Source: Lysobacter antibioticus (GTDB taxonomy: Bacteria > Pseudomonadota > Gammaproteobacteria > Xanthomonadales > Xanthomonadaceae). From it: a DNA stretch of 64,000 nt. The translations under genes were made by a program, and so were the position numbers. The stretch's first letter is position 1. Each line of letters begins with the position of its first letter. This document shows positions 43,979-52,064 of the stretch, piece by piece. The notes beneath the pieces are model-generated. The model saw only the letters and a program-made list of their open reading frames with translations. It was not told the DNA's origin and ran no database searches. The stretch spans positions 3,378,821 to 3,442,820 of the forward strand of contig NZ_CP013141.1 in the NCBI RefSeq assembly GCF_001442535.1, written 5' to 3'.

Positions 43979-44431
43979 ATGCGAAAGATTCTATCGACCT
44001 TGATTCTGGCCGCGGCTTGCGCGACGGCCACCGCGTCGCCCGACCGGGCACCGTTCGAAGTGCAGGGCGTGCTGGAGCAGCAAAAGCAGATTCGCGCCGA
44101 AGTCGAGGCCGGCAAGGGCGCCTATGGCGGCCTCGATGCGAATGCCCGTCGGGAACTGACGACGCGCCAGGAGCGCTTGGTCAAGCTGCTGGAAGGCCGT
44201 CGTTACGAGGACCTCAGCGAGAGCGAACGCGAGAGTGCGCACGGCGACCTGGCCTGGATCGCGCAGGCCGCGCGCAGCGACGAGGAGAAGTTGATTTGCG
44301 AGCGCGTGCGGCCGATCGGCAGCAACCGGGTCGAGCGCGTGTGCAAGACCGCATCGCAGCGTCGCAAGGAGCAAGAGGCCCGCGGCCAGGATCCGGAGTT
44401 GCTGCGCCAGCAGGGCCGGCCGACGATGTAG
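43979..44431 (+). CDS. Small exported protein of unknown function
   Basis: A 150-residue protein with a signal peptide (MRKILSTLILAAACATATAS). The mature part is helical and charged (EQQKQIRAEVEAGKGAYGGLD, LTTRQERLVKLLEGRRYEDLS), with a Cys pair in LICERVRPIGSNRVERVC and a basic tail. It looks like a periplasmic helical protein with one disulfide. I do not recognise a named family. Starts after AAGGGA. It converges with a Cys-rich peptide gene across a perfect hairpin. Confidence 0.8.
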   Translation: MRKILSTLILAAACATATASPDRAPFEVQGVLEQQKQIRAEVEAGKGAYGGLDANARRELTTRQERLVKLLEGRRYEDLSESERESAHGDLAWIAQAARSDEEKLICERVRPIGSNRVERVCKTASQRRKEQEARGQDPELLRQQGRPTM

Positions 44432-44437
44432 TCGGCC

Positions 44438-44469
44438 GCTTGCCGCGCGGATCGACCCGCGCGGCAAGC
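44438..44469. terminator. Bidirectional terminator-like hairpin
   Basis: GCTTGCCGCGCGG pairs perfectly with CCGCGCGGCAAGC around a 6-base loop, midway between the convergent stops at 44431 and 44507. Position and symmetry suit a shared terminator. Confidence 0.6.
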
Positions 44470-44506
44470 GCCTGCGTCAATCGCCTGCTTTAGTCGCCAT
44501 CGCGGG

Positions 44507-44701
44507 TCAATCGCAGCAGCGGCAAGGCTGGCCGTTGCCCGGGTACCACCCCGGCATGCCGCCGCAGCGGTCCTGACAAATCTTGTAGCTGCACAGTGCC
44601 TGGTCGGCCGGCGCCGACGAGGCCGCCTGGGCGATGCCGAAACCGAAGCCGAACGCGGCCAAGGCGAATGCGGCGACGAGCCCGAAACCTTTGCGCTTCA
44701 T
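44507..44701 (-). CDS. Small secreted Cys-rich peptide
   Basis: A 64-residue ORF. The signal peptide MKRKGFGLVAAFALAAFGFG ends near AQA-ASS (~27). The mature ~38 residues carry six Cys: CSYKICQDRCGGMPGW and QPCRCCD. This spacing suggests a compact disulfide-bonded or metal-binding peptide. Codon bias and a GGAGGATCAC-type ribosome-binding site before the ATG support translation. I do not recognise a family. Confidence 0.75.
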   Translation of the reverse strand: MKRKGFGLVAAFALAAFGFGFGIAQAASSAPADQALCSYKICQDRCGGMPGWYPGNGQPCRCCD

Positions 44702-44985
44702 GCGTGATCCTCCTGTCGTGGCGAACTGTCGTGGCGAATGGTCCGGCGCCGCGCGATACGCTGGGCCGGCGGCGCCGAGGTGCGGGCGAGTGCCCGTGCC
44801 GGCGGCCACTGTAGGCGCCCGTGCGCCGGCATTTTGGCGAGCGCGTCACCAAAGCGCGGGCGGCAGCGGATGAACAGGCGATCGCGTCGGCCTGAGTCGC
44901 GACCATGCCGTACTCGCGTGCATTTGCCCGCGATCGCCGGCTCGCGCGATCATCGCCGTAACGATCGCCTTACGAGCGCTACCGC

Positions 44986-45780
44986 GTGCCCTTGCCCTAT
45001 CGCCGTCCGCTGCATTCCTGCGCCGTCGCGCTGATCCTCGCCTTGAGCGCCTGCGCCACCGCGCCGCCGCACAATCCGCTGGCGCAATGGCACGGCTCGC
45101 CGAACTACAACGAGCGCGGCGCGCAGCTGATCGTGCTGCACCACACTCAGATGGAAAGCGCCGAGCGCGCCTTGCTGACCCTGCAGACGCGCAACTCGCA
45201 GGGGCGGGTCAGCGCCCATTACCTGATCGGCGCCGACGGACGTATCTATCAGTTGGTCGCGGACACGATGCGCGCCTGGCATGCCGGCGCCGGCAGTTGG
45301 GGGGAAATCAGCGATCTCAATTCGGCCTCGATCGGCATCGAACTCGACAACGACGGCAGCGAGCCTTTCGAGCAGGCCCAGATCGACAGCCTGCTGCGCC
45401 TGCTCGAGGATCTGACCCGGCGCCTGGGTATTCCACGCCATGCCATCGTCGCTCACGGCGACCTCGCGCCGACGCGCAAGACCGACCCGAGCGTGCTGTT
45501 TCCGTGGCAACGCCTGGCCGAGGCCGGTTTCGGCCTGTGGCCGCGCGCCACGCGCACAGAACCGCCGGCGGGTTTCGATGCCTGGGCGGCGTTGCGCCTG
45601 GTCGGCTACGACCTGCGCGACCCGGGCGCGGCGCTGGCGGCGTTCCATCGCCGCTTCCGCGGTAACGAAGCGCGCGAATGGCAGCCGGGCGATGCCGCGA
45701 TCCTGTTCGATCTGCAACGCCAACTCATGCAGTTGCCGGACGGTGCGCCGGTGCCGCCCGCAGCGCCACCGCTGCGATGA
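44986..45780 (+). CDS. amiD: N-acetylmuramoyl-L-alanine amidase, AmiD-type lipoprotein
   Basis: A 264-residue zinc amidase (Amidase_2). The signal ends in the lipobox LSAC (~20-23), so it is probably anchored in the outer membrane. The zinc and catalytic residues are in LIVLHHTQ (~48-55), SASIGIELDN (~113-122) and the distal HGDLAPTRKTDPS (~152-164), whose His, Lys and Asp match the family. A PG-binding-like helical tail follows ~190. It removes peptide stems from muramyl residues during recycling. The start codon is the GTG at 44986. Confidence 0.93.
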   Translation: MPLPYRRPLHSCAVALILALSACATAPPHNPLAQWHGSPNYNERGAQLIVLHHTQMESAERALLTLQTRNSQGRVSAHYLIGADGRIYQLVADTMRAWHAGAGSWGEISDLNSASIGIELDNDGSEPFEQAQIDSLLRLLEDLTRRLGIPRHAIVAHGDLAPTRKTDPSVLFPWQRLAEAGFGLWPRATRTEPPAGFDAWAALRLVGYDLRDPGAALAAFHRRFRGNEAREWQPGDAAILFDLQRQLMQLPDGAPVPPAAPPLR

Positions 45781-45813
45781 GAGCGTCCACGCCCGCCGTT
45801 GCAATGAGCGGGC

Positions 45814-46389
45814 TCAGGCCGCGGCCTCGTACGGCGCGGCCGAACGCGCATCGCGCAGCGCCTGCGACCACCAGCTCAGCCGCGACAGCATGGTCGTCAT
45901 GGCCTTGCCCGCGGCGTGCGGTTCGTGCAGTTCGCCGTCGGGTCCGAACTGTCGCCAGGCGCTGACCAGGTTGACGCTGTCGCGCAAGGTCACCGCGTGC
46001 AGTTCGGCGAAGACTTGGCGCAGTTGCTCGATCGCGCGCAGGCCGCCGGAACTGGCGCCGTAGCTGACGAAGGCGACGGGCTTGGCCTGCCAGGGTTCGT
46101 AGCAGGCGTCGATGAGCGCCTTCAGCGGCGCCGGATAGCCGTGGTTGTATTCGGGGGTGACGATGACGAAAGCATCGGCGGCGTGCAGACGCTGGCGCAG
46201 CTGTTGCAGTTGCGCTTCGTCCTGGCGCAGGACGCGACCCGACAAGGGCCAGTCGGCGGGATCGATGCGCACGGTTTCGAAACCTCCGTGGCGGTCGATA
46301 TGGCGTTGGGTCCATTCGGCGACGACGTCGCAGAAGCGGCCCTCGCGCGCGCTGCCGTAGATCAGCGCGAGTTTGATGTTGGGGTGCAT
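45814..46389 (-). CDS. NADPH-dependent FMN reductase
   Basis: A 191-residue flavodoxin-fold reductase. The FMN-phosphate loop is IYGSAREGRFCD (~10-21), and the isoalloxazine-binding loop is TPEYNHGYPAPLKALIDA (~78-95), followed by FVSYGASSGG. It reduces FMN, quinones or chromate with NADPH in the cytoplasm. A SoxR-type promoter lies directly upstream (46420-46450), which would make it inducible by redox-cycling compounds. It converges with the amidase gene; the stops are 33 bases apart. Confidence 0.92.
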   Translation of the reverse strand: MHPNIKLALIYGSAREGRFCDVVAEWTQRHIDRHGGFETVRIDPADWPLSGRVLRQDEAQLQQLRQRLHAADAFVIVTPEYNHGYPAPLKALIDACYEPWQAKPVAFVSYGASSGGLRAIEQLRQVFAELHAVTLRDSVNLVSAWRQFGPDGELHEPHAAGKAMTTMLSRLSWWSQALRDARSAAPYEAAA

Positions 46390-46419
46390 GCAGGTCGGTG
46401 ATTGGGGAACATGCCGGGC

Positions 46420-46450
46420 AGCTTAAAACCTCAAGTAATGTCGAGGTCAA
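46420..46450 (-). promoter_or_regulatory. SoxR-type promoter of the FMN reductase gene
   Basis: On the minus strand: -35 TTGACC (46450-46445), a 19-base spacer, and -10 TAAGCT (46425-46420). The spacer holds the SoxR-like 18-mer CCTCGACATTACTTGAGG (46446-46429), which matches the E. coli soxS site CCTCAAGTTAACTTGAGG at 14 of 18 positions in the same register. MerR-family activators use such overlong 19-base spacers. A start near 46413 gives a leader of about 24 bases. Confidence 0.6.
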
Positions 46451-46512
46451 GCGGTGCTTCTCAGGCCCCATCCCGATGCCGTGGCGCGGTTCTTGCTGGG
46501 CGCCGAGGCTGT

Positions 46513-46537
46513 TGCGCTGCGCTGCGCTGCGCTGCGC
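46513..46537. repeat. Pentanucleotide tandem repeat (TGCGC)x5
   Basis: Five perfect TGCGC units lie between the permease stop and the FMN reductase promoter. It is a simple-sequence repeat that could change length by slippage, but it is outside both coding regions. Confidence 0.8.
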
Positions 46538-46577
46538 CGTGCCGGCGGCGAACCGCCGGCGTGCCTGTGCCTGCGGC

Positions 46578-47966
46578 TCAGGCCTCCGGCTTGCGCCGGA
46601 ACTTGTAGATCACCGCGCCGACCGCGAGCGCGATCGCCGCGGCGATCAGGTTGGCGGTGCTGGCGCTGGCGAGCAGGCCGAGCGACAGCACGATCGCCGC
46701 GATCGGGATGATCGGCCCGCCCGGCAGTTGCAAGGCGCCTTCGCTCTTGCCATGACGCTTCTGCAGTACCAGCACCGACACCGCGGTGCCGATATAGGTG
46801 CACAGGCGCGCCACCACCGAGAGCAGGGCGAGTTGCTGGAACGAACCGGTCAGCGCCAGCGCCAGCGCGACCACGCCGAGCAGCACCACCGCACGCGCCG
46901 GCGTGTGAAAGCGCGGATGGATCGCCGACAGGGCGCGCGGCCCGTAGCCGTCCTTCGACAAAGCCAGCAGATAGCGCGGGCCCATCATCACCGTATTGCT
47001 GTTGGTGCCGAGGATCGAGATCGCCGCGCCGACCGTCAGCACCAGGGCCAGGCCGGTGCCGCTGAAATGCGCGGCGGCTTCGGCGAGCGGGCTCGACGAC
47101 TGGGCGATGCCCGGCAAGGTGCCCAGGGCGACCAACTGCACGGTGAAATAAATGATGGTGACCAGGACGATCATGGTCAGCAGCGCAAACGGTACGTCGC
47201 GGCGCGGATTGCGGTATTCGCCGGCGGCCGCCGGCAGGTTCTCGAAGCCGGCATAGGCGAACAGCAGCAACAGCGCCGCCTCGCCGAGGTGGTCCATCGG
47301 CATCGGCGTGTCCGACGACAACAGCGAGGCATCGAAATAAAACGCGCCGATGGCGACGAACAACAGCAGCGGCAGCAGCTTGCCGATCGCCAGGGCCACG
47401 CCGGCCCGCGCTGCGGTGCGCACGCCGATGACGTTGATCAGCACCAGCAGGGCGAGCGACCCGGCGACCACCGCCACGCGTGCCACGCCGCCCTTGGCGG
47501 CCGGCCAGAACAGCCCGACCGCTTCGGCCAGGCCATTGCTCAACGAGGCCGCGGTAGAGATGCGCGTCACCAGCAGCATCCAGCCGACCTCGAAACCGGC
47601 GAAGGGGCCGAAGGCCTCGCGGGCGTAGAGATAGCCACCGCCGGGTTGGTCGAAATAGCTCGCCGCCTGGGCGTAGCACAGCACCAGCAGGGCCACCGCG
47701 AATCCGGCCAGCAACACCGCCCACAGACTGGCCGGGCCGAGCAGGGCGGCGGCGGTGGCCGGCAACAGATAGATGCCGCTGCCGATCACGTCGTTGATGG
47801 ACAGGCCGACGATCTGCCAACGGCTGACGGCGCGGACGGTGCCGGGGCGTCCGTCGTCCGGAGCAGGGGCCGCAGCGGCGGCGGGCGAGGACGAAACGGG
47901 CGCGTGCGGCGTCGGCTGGCTCAAACGGTGGTTCCCCTCGCTCGGTGGCGGTGCGGCGGACCGCAT
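46578..47966 (-). CDS. APC-superfamily amino acid permease
   Basis: A permease of about 462 residues with 12 predicted membrane helices. The first helix has the unwound INDVIGSGIYLLPA motif of APC transporters; helix 3 has GGGYLYAREAFGPFAGFEVGW, and LFAYAGFENLPAAAGEYRNPRRDVP follows helix 6. It should import an amino acid or polyamine with protons. The start is uncertain: an ATG at 47966, or a TTG at 47924 that has a better ribosome-binding site (GAGGGGAAC). The Ala/Pro-rich N-terminus is poorly conserved. Confidence 0.9.
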   Translation of the reverse strand: MRSAAPPPSEGNHRLSQPTPHAPVSSSPAAAAAPAPDDGRPGTVRAVSRWQIVGLSINDVIGSGIYLLPATAAALLGPASLWAVLLAGFAVALLVLCYAQAASYFDQPGGGYLYAREAFGPFAGFEVGWMLLVTRISTAASLSNGLAEAVGLFWPAAKGGVARVAVVAGSLALLVLINVIGVRTAARAGVALAIGKLLPLLLFVAIGAFYFDASLLSSDTPMPMDHLGEAALLLLFAYAGFENLPAAAGEYRNPRRDVPFALLTMIVLVTIIYFTVQLVALGTLPGIAQSSSPLAEAAAHFSGTGLALVLTVGAAISILGTNSNTVMMGPRYLLALSKDGYGPRALSAIHPRFHTPARAVVLLGVVALALALTGSFQQLALLSVVARLCTYIGTAVSVLVLQKRHGKSEGALQLPGGPIIPIAAIVLSLGLLASASTANLIAAAIALAVGAVIYKFRRKPEA

Positions 47967-48147
47967 GCGGCGCCGATCTCGTCGCACCTTAGTGCCTGCG
48001 GCCTGCCGCTTTCAATCCGCACTGCGGCATGTCGGCCGGAGCCAAGCGCATAAGCAGGCGGGGCCGGGTCGCAACCGCGGCCGGCCGATGCGCGCAAGCG
48101 TCGCCCTGCGATCGAGGAGCGTCGAGCTGCGCCGAATGCGCGCGCGG

Positions 48148-48283
48148 TTCGTAAACGTTTTGTTGCGTTCAGTCGTCGTCGCGCCGTGGCCGAAGGCGCG
48201 AATGAGGTATGACGCACGTTTTCGCCGGTTCATCGGGCCGCGCCTAACCCGTATCGCCGGCGGGCTGGTTAAAGAAACGTAGC
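48148..48283 (+). promoter_or_regulatory. Conserved upstream module, copy 1 (before a small lipoprotein gene)
   Basis: This module shares with 53336-53482 a 25-base element starting TTCGTAAA and ending GTTCAG (22 of 25 identical), a GTCGTCGCGCCG string, CACGTTTT, and then CCTAAC-N18-GGTTAA-N4-ACGTAGC with identical spacing (CCTAAC at 48243, GGTTAA at 48267). CCTAAC/GGTTAA form an inverted pair. It lies in a 461-base gap (47967-48427) ahead of the lipoprotein gene and is the only feature I see there. The function is unknown: promoter, regulator site or leader RNA. Confidence 0.5.
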
Positions 48284-48427
48284 CGCGGGACTTCGCGGCG
48301 CGTTTTCGTTCATGGCGATGACGGCAGTGTGCAATCCGTGCCTACGAACCACGGCACGCGTTGCAGCAACGACGATTCAACCGATCCGATCGATTCGATT
48401 CACACGACACCGGAGGTAACCGCATCC

Positions 48428-48610
48428 ATGAAGACCACCATTCGCACCGCACTGTACGGCCTGGCCGCCATCAGCGTGCTCGGCCTGGCCGCTTGCGCCA
48501 GCAAGGGCGAGACCACCGACGCGCCGGCGGCATCGAGCGCGCCGGCGGCCGAAGCCGCCCCGGCCGACGCGGCCGCTCCGCCGGCGAGCGGAGACGGTTC
48601 GGGCACCTGA
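48428..48610 (+). CDS. Small lipoprotein with Ala/Pro-rich tail
   Basis: A 60-residue lipoprotein. The signal MKTTIRTALYGLAAISVLGL ends in the lipobox LAAC (~20-23). The mature ~37 residues are almost only Ala, Pro, Ser, Gly, Asp and Glu, so it should be disordered. Start follows GGAGGTAACCGCATCC. It is followed by two hairpins, including a strong terminator, and preceded by a long conserved upstream module, which suggests high or regulated expression. The role is unknown. Confidence 0.8.
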   Translation: MKTTIRTALYGLAAISVLGLAACASKGETTDAPAASSAPAAEAAPADAAAPPASGDGSGT

Positions 48611-48658
48611 TTCCAGGACGACGGCCATCGCCAGCGATGGCCGTCTCAGCCAACCCAG

Positions 48659-48690
48659 AAGGGCGGCCGCGAGGCCGCCCTTTCTGTTGC
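48659..48690 (+). terminator. Rho-independent terminator after small lipoprotein
   Basis: AAGGGCGGCC, loop GCGA, GGCCGCCCTT then TCTGTT. Immediately upstream at 48621-48644 is a second perfect stem, ACGGCCATCGC/GCGATGGCCGT. The same GGGCGGCC stem type ends the EF-hand gene at 54024. Confidence 0.85.
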
Positions 48691-48830
48691 GCCGGCCTGG
48701 GTCGCCAGGGGTGGATTGAGGGGCGAGCGGCCTTGGTGGCTGAACGCGATCTTGGCAATCGTGAACCCAGCGCCGCCGCCCTGACCTTCGGCGCTGGCGC
48801 GGACCCCCGGCGGGCCTAGAATCGCGGCGA

Positions 48831-49622
48831 ATGAACACCCGTCCGTCCGCCGCCCCGCGTGTCGTCGCTGCCGTCGTCCTGTTGGCGCTGGCCGCGGGCG
48901 CGCAGGCGCGCACCGTGTATCGCTGCGTGCGCGACGGCACCGTCAGCCTCGCCACCGCGCCCGAACCCGGCTCGCGCTGCGTCGCCAAGGAATTCGACGA
49001 CAACGTCGCGAAGCTGCCCAATCTGTGGGGCGAGATGGGCGTGATCAACGGCAACCTCTACGAGCGCCAGCAGGACGGCAAGACCGTCTACAGCACGCGC
49101 AAGCTGCCCGGTTCGGTGCGGGTGATGGGTTTCACCGTGGAAACGCCGCCCGGCGAGCCTGCGCACCCGGGCCTGGGCAAGGTCGGCAAGGCCCAGCTCG
49201 ACAAATTCCCGGCCCAGTTCCGTTCCGCGGCCAAGGCCAGCGGCGTCGACGATGCCTGGTTGCGCGCGATCGCCCATGCCGAGAGTGGCTTCGACGCCAA
49301 GGCAGTCTCGTCCAAGGGCGCGCAAGGGGTCATGCAGCTGATGCCGGAGACGGCCAAGGAATACGGCGTGCTCGACCCGTTCTCGTCGACCGAATCGATC
49401 AACGCCGGCGCACGCCACCTCAAGGCCTTGATGCGGCGCTACAAAGGCGACCTGATGTTGGTCGCGGCCGCCTACAACGCCGGCATCGGCACGGTCGCGC
49501 GCTATGGCGGCGTGCCGCCGTATCGCGAAACCCAGGAATACATCGCCAAGGTGCAGGCCCTGCACCAGCGTTATCAACTCGCCCTGGGCACGCGCAAGCC
49601 GGTGTTGAAAGCCGCGCAATGA
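48831..49622 (+). CDS. Lytic transglycosylase (SLT domain) with DUF4124-like N-terminus
   Basis: A 263-residue exported muramidase. Signal peptide to AQA-RTV (~26). The segment VYRCVRDGTVSLATAPEPGSRC looks like a DUF4124 unit with two Cys. The SLT domain (~130-240) has the catalytic Glu in IAHAESGFDAKAVSSKGAQG, VMQLMPETAKEYGV and AAYNAGIGTVARYGG. It cleaves glycan strands to 1,6-anhydro ends in the periplasm. It converges with the PQQ dehydrogenase across a hairpin. Confidence 0.93.
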   Translation: MNTRPSAAPRVVAAVVLLALAAGAQARTVYRCVRDGTVSLATAPEPGSRCVAKEFDDNVAKLPNLWGEMGVINGNLYERQQDGKTVYSTRKLPGSVRVMGFTVETPPGEPAHPGLGKVGKAQLDKFPAQFRSAAKASGVDDAWLRAIAHAESGFDAKAVSSKGAQGVMQLMPETAKEYGVLDPFSSTESINAGARHLKALMRRYKGDLMLVAAAYNAGIGTVARYGGVPPYRETQEYIAKVQALHQRYQLALGTRKPVLKAAQ

Positions 49623-49629
49623 AGCCGCA

Positions 49630-49655
49630 GCCCTCTCCCTGGCTCGGGAGAGGGC
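49630..49655. terminator. Hairpin between convergent SLT and PQQ-dehydrogenase genes
   Basis: GCCCTCTCCC pairs perfectly with GGGAGAGGGC around a six-base loop. It lies 8 bases past one stop and 23 bases before the other. A shared terminator is likely even without a T-run. Confidence 0.6.
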
Positions 49656-49677
49656 ATGGCAGGGGCGATGCCGGCGC

Positions 49678-50832
49678 TTACAGCGGCGTCAGCCGCAGCA
49701 GGCGCGCATTACTGCCGTCTTCGAGCAGCCAGACATCGCCGTTCGGGCCTTGTTCGACTTCGCGGATGCGCCTGCCCATCGGATAACGCTCGGCCTCGGC
49801 GGCGGTGCTGCCGCTGAAGCGCACCCGGATCAGGGCCTGCGAGGCCAAGCCGCCGATCAGGCCGTTGCCGGCCCAGGCCGGGAAGCGGGTGCCGGAATAG
49901 ATGATGAAGCCGGCCGGCGCGATCACCGGCGTCCACCAGGTTTCCGGCGCGTTGAGGTCCGGGCGCGTGCTGTGGCGCGGGATCGGCGTGCCGTCGTAGT
50001 GATCGCCCTGCGACACCAGCGGCCAACCGTAGTTGGAACCGCGTTCGATCAGGTTGAGTTCGTCGCCGCCCCTCGGCCCCATCTCATGGATCCACAGCTT
50101 GCTCTGCGCATCGAAGGCGATGCCGAGCAGGTTGCGATGGCCGTAGGACCACACCGTCGCGGCGACGCCGCCGCGGCCGTAGAACGGATTGTCGGTCGGC
50201 ACGCTGCCGTCGTCGTTGAGGCGGATGACCTTGCCGAGCGGGGAGTTGAGGTCCTGGGCCGGATCGAACTTCTGCCGCTCGCTCGAGGTGATCCACAGCT
50301 TGCGGTCGGGGCCGAACGCGAGGCGATGGCCGTAGTGATTGCTGCCGCTGACTTTCGGCTGGCGCCAGATCACCCGCAGTTCGGTCAGCGAGGCGCTGGT
50401 CGAGGTGATGTTGAGCTTGGCGCGCGCAACCGTGGCACCGGCGGTGCCGCTGGTGCTGCCGCGTTCGGCGTAGCTGATATAGATGTATTTGTTGGTCGCG
50501 TACTGCGGATGCAGGATGACGTCGCCGAAGCCGCCCTGGCCGCCATAAGCGACCGCGGGCACGCCGCTGACGGTGCGCGCGCTGCCGCCGATGGTTTGCA
50601 GTTTGAGCACGCCGCGTTTTTCGGTGACCAGCAAACGGCCGTCGGGCAGGAAGGTCATCGCCCAGGGTTCGTTGAAGCGCGCGACTTCGGTCGCGGTGAA
50701 CGGCAGCGCCTTGGTCGATTCGGCCGCGCTGGTCGAGCTGGCGCTGGCGTGGTCGAGGGCGCAGGCCGCGGGCGCGACGAAAGCGCCGAGCAGCGCGGTG
50801 GAGCAAACGAGGGAGAGCATCGAGCGGTTCAT
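49678..50832 (-). CDS. PQQ-dependent sugar dehydrogenase (soluble, aldose type)
   Basis: A 384-residue exported six-bladed propeller enzyme of the YliI/GSDH family. Signal peptide [20 protein letters not shown]. Blade landmarks are [20 protein letters not shown] (~53-72), [26 protein letters not shown] with the likely catalytic His, [23 protein letters not shown] and NYGWP. It oxidises aldoses in the periplasm with PQQ and calcium. No PQQ biosynthesis gene is in the window. Confidence 0.93.
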   Translation of the reverse strand: MNRSMLSLVCSTALLGAFVAPAACALDHASASSTSAAESTKALPFTATEVARFNEPWAMTFLPDGRLLVTEKRGVLKLQTIGGSARTVSGVPAVAYGGQGGFGDVILHPQYATNKYIYISYAERGSTSGTAGATVARAKLNITSTSASLTELRVIWRQPKVSGSNHYGHRLAFGPDRKLWITSSERQKFDPAQDLNSPLGKVIRLNDDGSVPTDNPFYGRGGVAATVWSYGHRNLLGIAFDAQSKLWIHEMGPRGGDELNLIERGSNYGWPLVSQGDHYDGTPIPRHSTRPDLNAPETWWTPVIAPAGFIIYSGTRFPAWAGNGLIGGLASQALIRVRFSGSTAAEAERYPMGRRIREVEQGPNGDVWLLEDGSNARLLRLTPL

Positions 50833-51034
50833 GGTGGGTCTCCGATGTCCGGGCAGGCGTGGGTTTGAGGCCGGCCGAGAGTGCCATCGAAGATCGGGCG
50901 GTCTTGCGACCGGATCGGCAGTTCGCGGTGCACGCAGGGGCGGCGCCGCGATTCGCCAAGGCGATCACGCAGGCAATGAGGCCTGGACGCTAGGAAGTCG
51001 TGAGCGCGCCGCCGTCGCGGCGGCGCGCAGGGGC

Positions 51035-51538
51035 TCAGGCGAACGCCTTGAGCGAATCGAACGGCAGCAGTTCGGCGCCGATGGCGTTGCGCAGCACGCG
51101 CGCCTCGGCCTGCAGCAGCAGATCGCGGTCGCCGTCGATCACCACCAGGATGCGACCTTGCTGGATATGCGCGTCGAACTTGCGCCGGATCGGGTCGGGC
51201 AGGGCCGAGCCCATCAGTGCCGAGGCCCAGCAGCCGACCATGGCGCCGGCCACGGTGGCCGCCGCCGCGCCGGCGATGGTCAGGCCGATCGGACTGATCA
51301 CGACCGCGAGCAAACCGGCCAGCAACCCGGTGGCGCCGCCGTAGCCGGCGCCGCGCAGCGCCGCCGACATCAGGTCGGTATCGGCTTCCTTGCGATCGTT
51401 CGGAATCGACTTGAGTTCGATGTCGGAACGCGCGATCAGCAGGATGTCGTCGTCGTGCACGCCGGCTTCGCGCGCGGCATCCATGGCCGCTTGCGCGGTG
51501 GCGAGGTCGGGCGTGCTGAACACGTGGCGGGTCTTCAT
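51035..51538 (-). CDS. Glycine-zipper envelope/stress-type protein
   Basis: A 167-residue protein. The N-terminal ~60 residues resemble GSP17M/YflT-type stress domains ([26 protein letters not shown]). A hydrophobic Gly/Ala-rich hairpin follows ([19 protein letters not shown] and [23 protein letters not shown]), suggesting a membrane glycine zipper. The C-terminal [14 protein letters not shown] strand repeats the first half of the fold. No catalytic motif is seen. It is probably an inner-membrane-associated stress protein. The gap of 276 bases upstream (51539-51814) holds no ORF I trust. Confidence 0.8.
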   Translation of the reverse strand: MKTRHVFSTPDLATAQAAMDAAREAGVHDDDILLIARSDIELKSIPNDRKEADTDLMSAALRGAGYGGATGLLAGLLAVVISPIGLTIAGAAAATVAGAMVGCWASALMGSALPDPIRRKFDAHIQQGRILVVIDGDRDLLLQAEARVLRNAIGAELLPFDSLKAFA

Positions 51539-51814
51539 GTCGCTCTCCGGATGCGGACGACTCGCCTTGATGGGGCGCATGCCGTCATGGGGCGCCTGGT
51601 GGCGCCGATCGCATCGGGCCGGCAAGCGGCTGCTGCCAGCCCGGGCCGTATCGTCATCAGCTTCCGCCGCGGCGGGTTAGTCCAGAGTGAGCGCGCGGGC
51701 GCAGGCGACGAACGGTCGCTCGCGAGGCGCTGCCGCAGACAGGAACGAGGAATCACTGGACGCAGGAATCGCCCCGGCACCATGCTATGCGCAGTCCGTT
51801 ACCGGGGCATCGCC

Positions 51815-52003
51815 ATGTTGCCGAGCGTCGAAGTCCAATGTCCTTACTGCGGCGAGCCGATCGACCTGGTCGTCGACGATTCCGCCGGCGACCAGCGCTA
51901 TATCGAAGACTGCCAGGTCTGTTGCCGGCCGATCGTGGTGGCGGTCAGTCTCGACGAGGACGGCCAGCCGCACGTGGCGGTCTACGCGGAAGACGAAGCG
52001 TGA
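51815..52003 (+). CDS. CPXCG-motif cysteine-rich protein
   Basis: A 62-residue zinc-ribbon protein. The first knuckle is [19 protein letters not shown], and the second is [12 protein letters not shown], giving a Cys4 site. The CPXCG family is small, conserved in gamma-proteobacteria and of unknown function. It is 61 bases upstream of the AlkZ-like gene and may be co-transcribed with it. Confidence 0.9.
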   Translation: MLPSVEVQCPYCGEPIDLVVDDSAGDQRYIEDCQVCCRPIVVAVSLDEDGQPHVAVYAEDEA

Positions 52004-52064
52004 TGCCCCTGGCGCTGCGAGGGGCAATACTCTGGGTTCATCGTTCGAGCGGGGTTTGACCACG

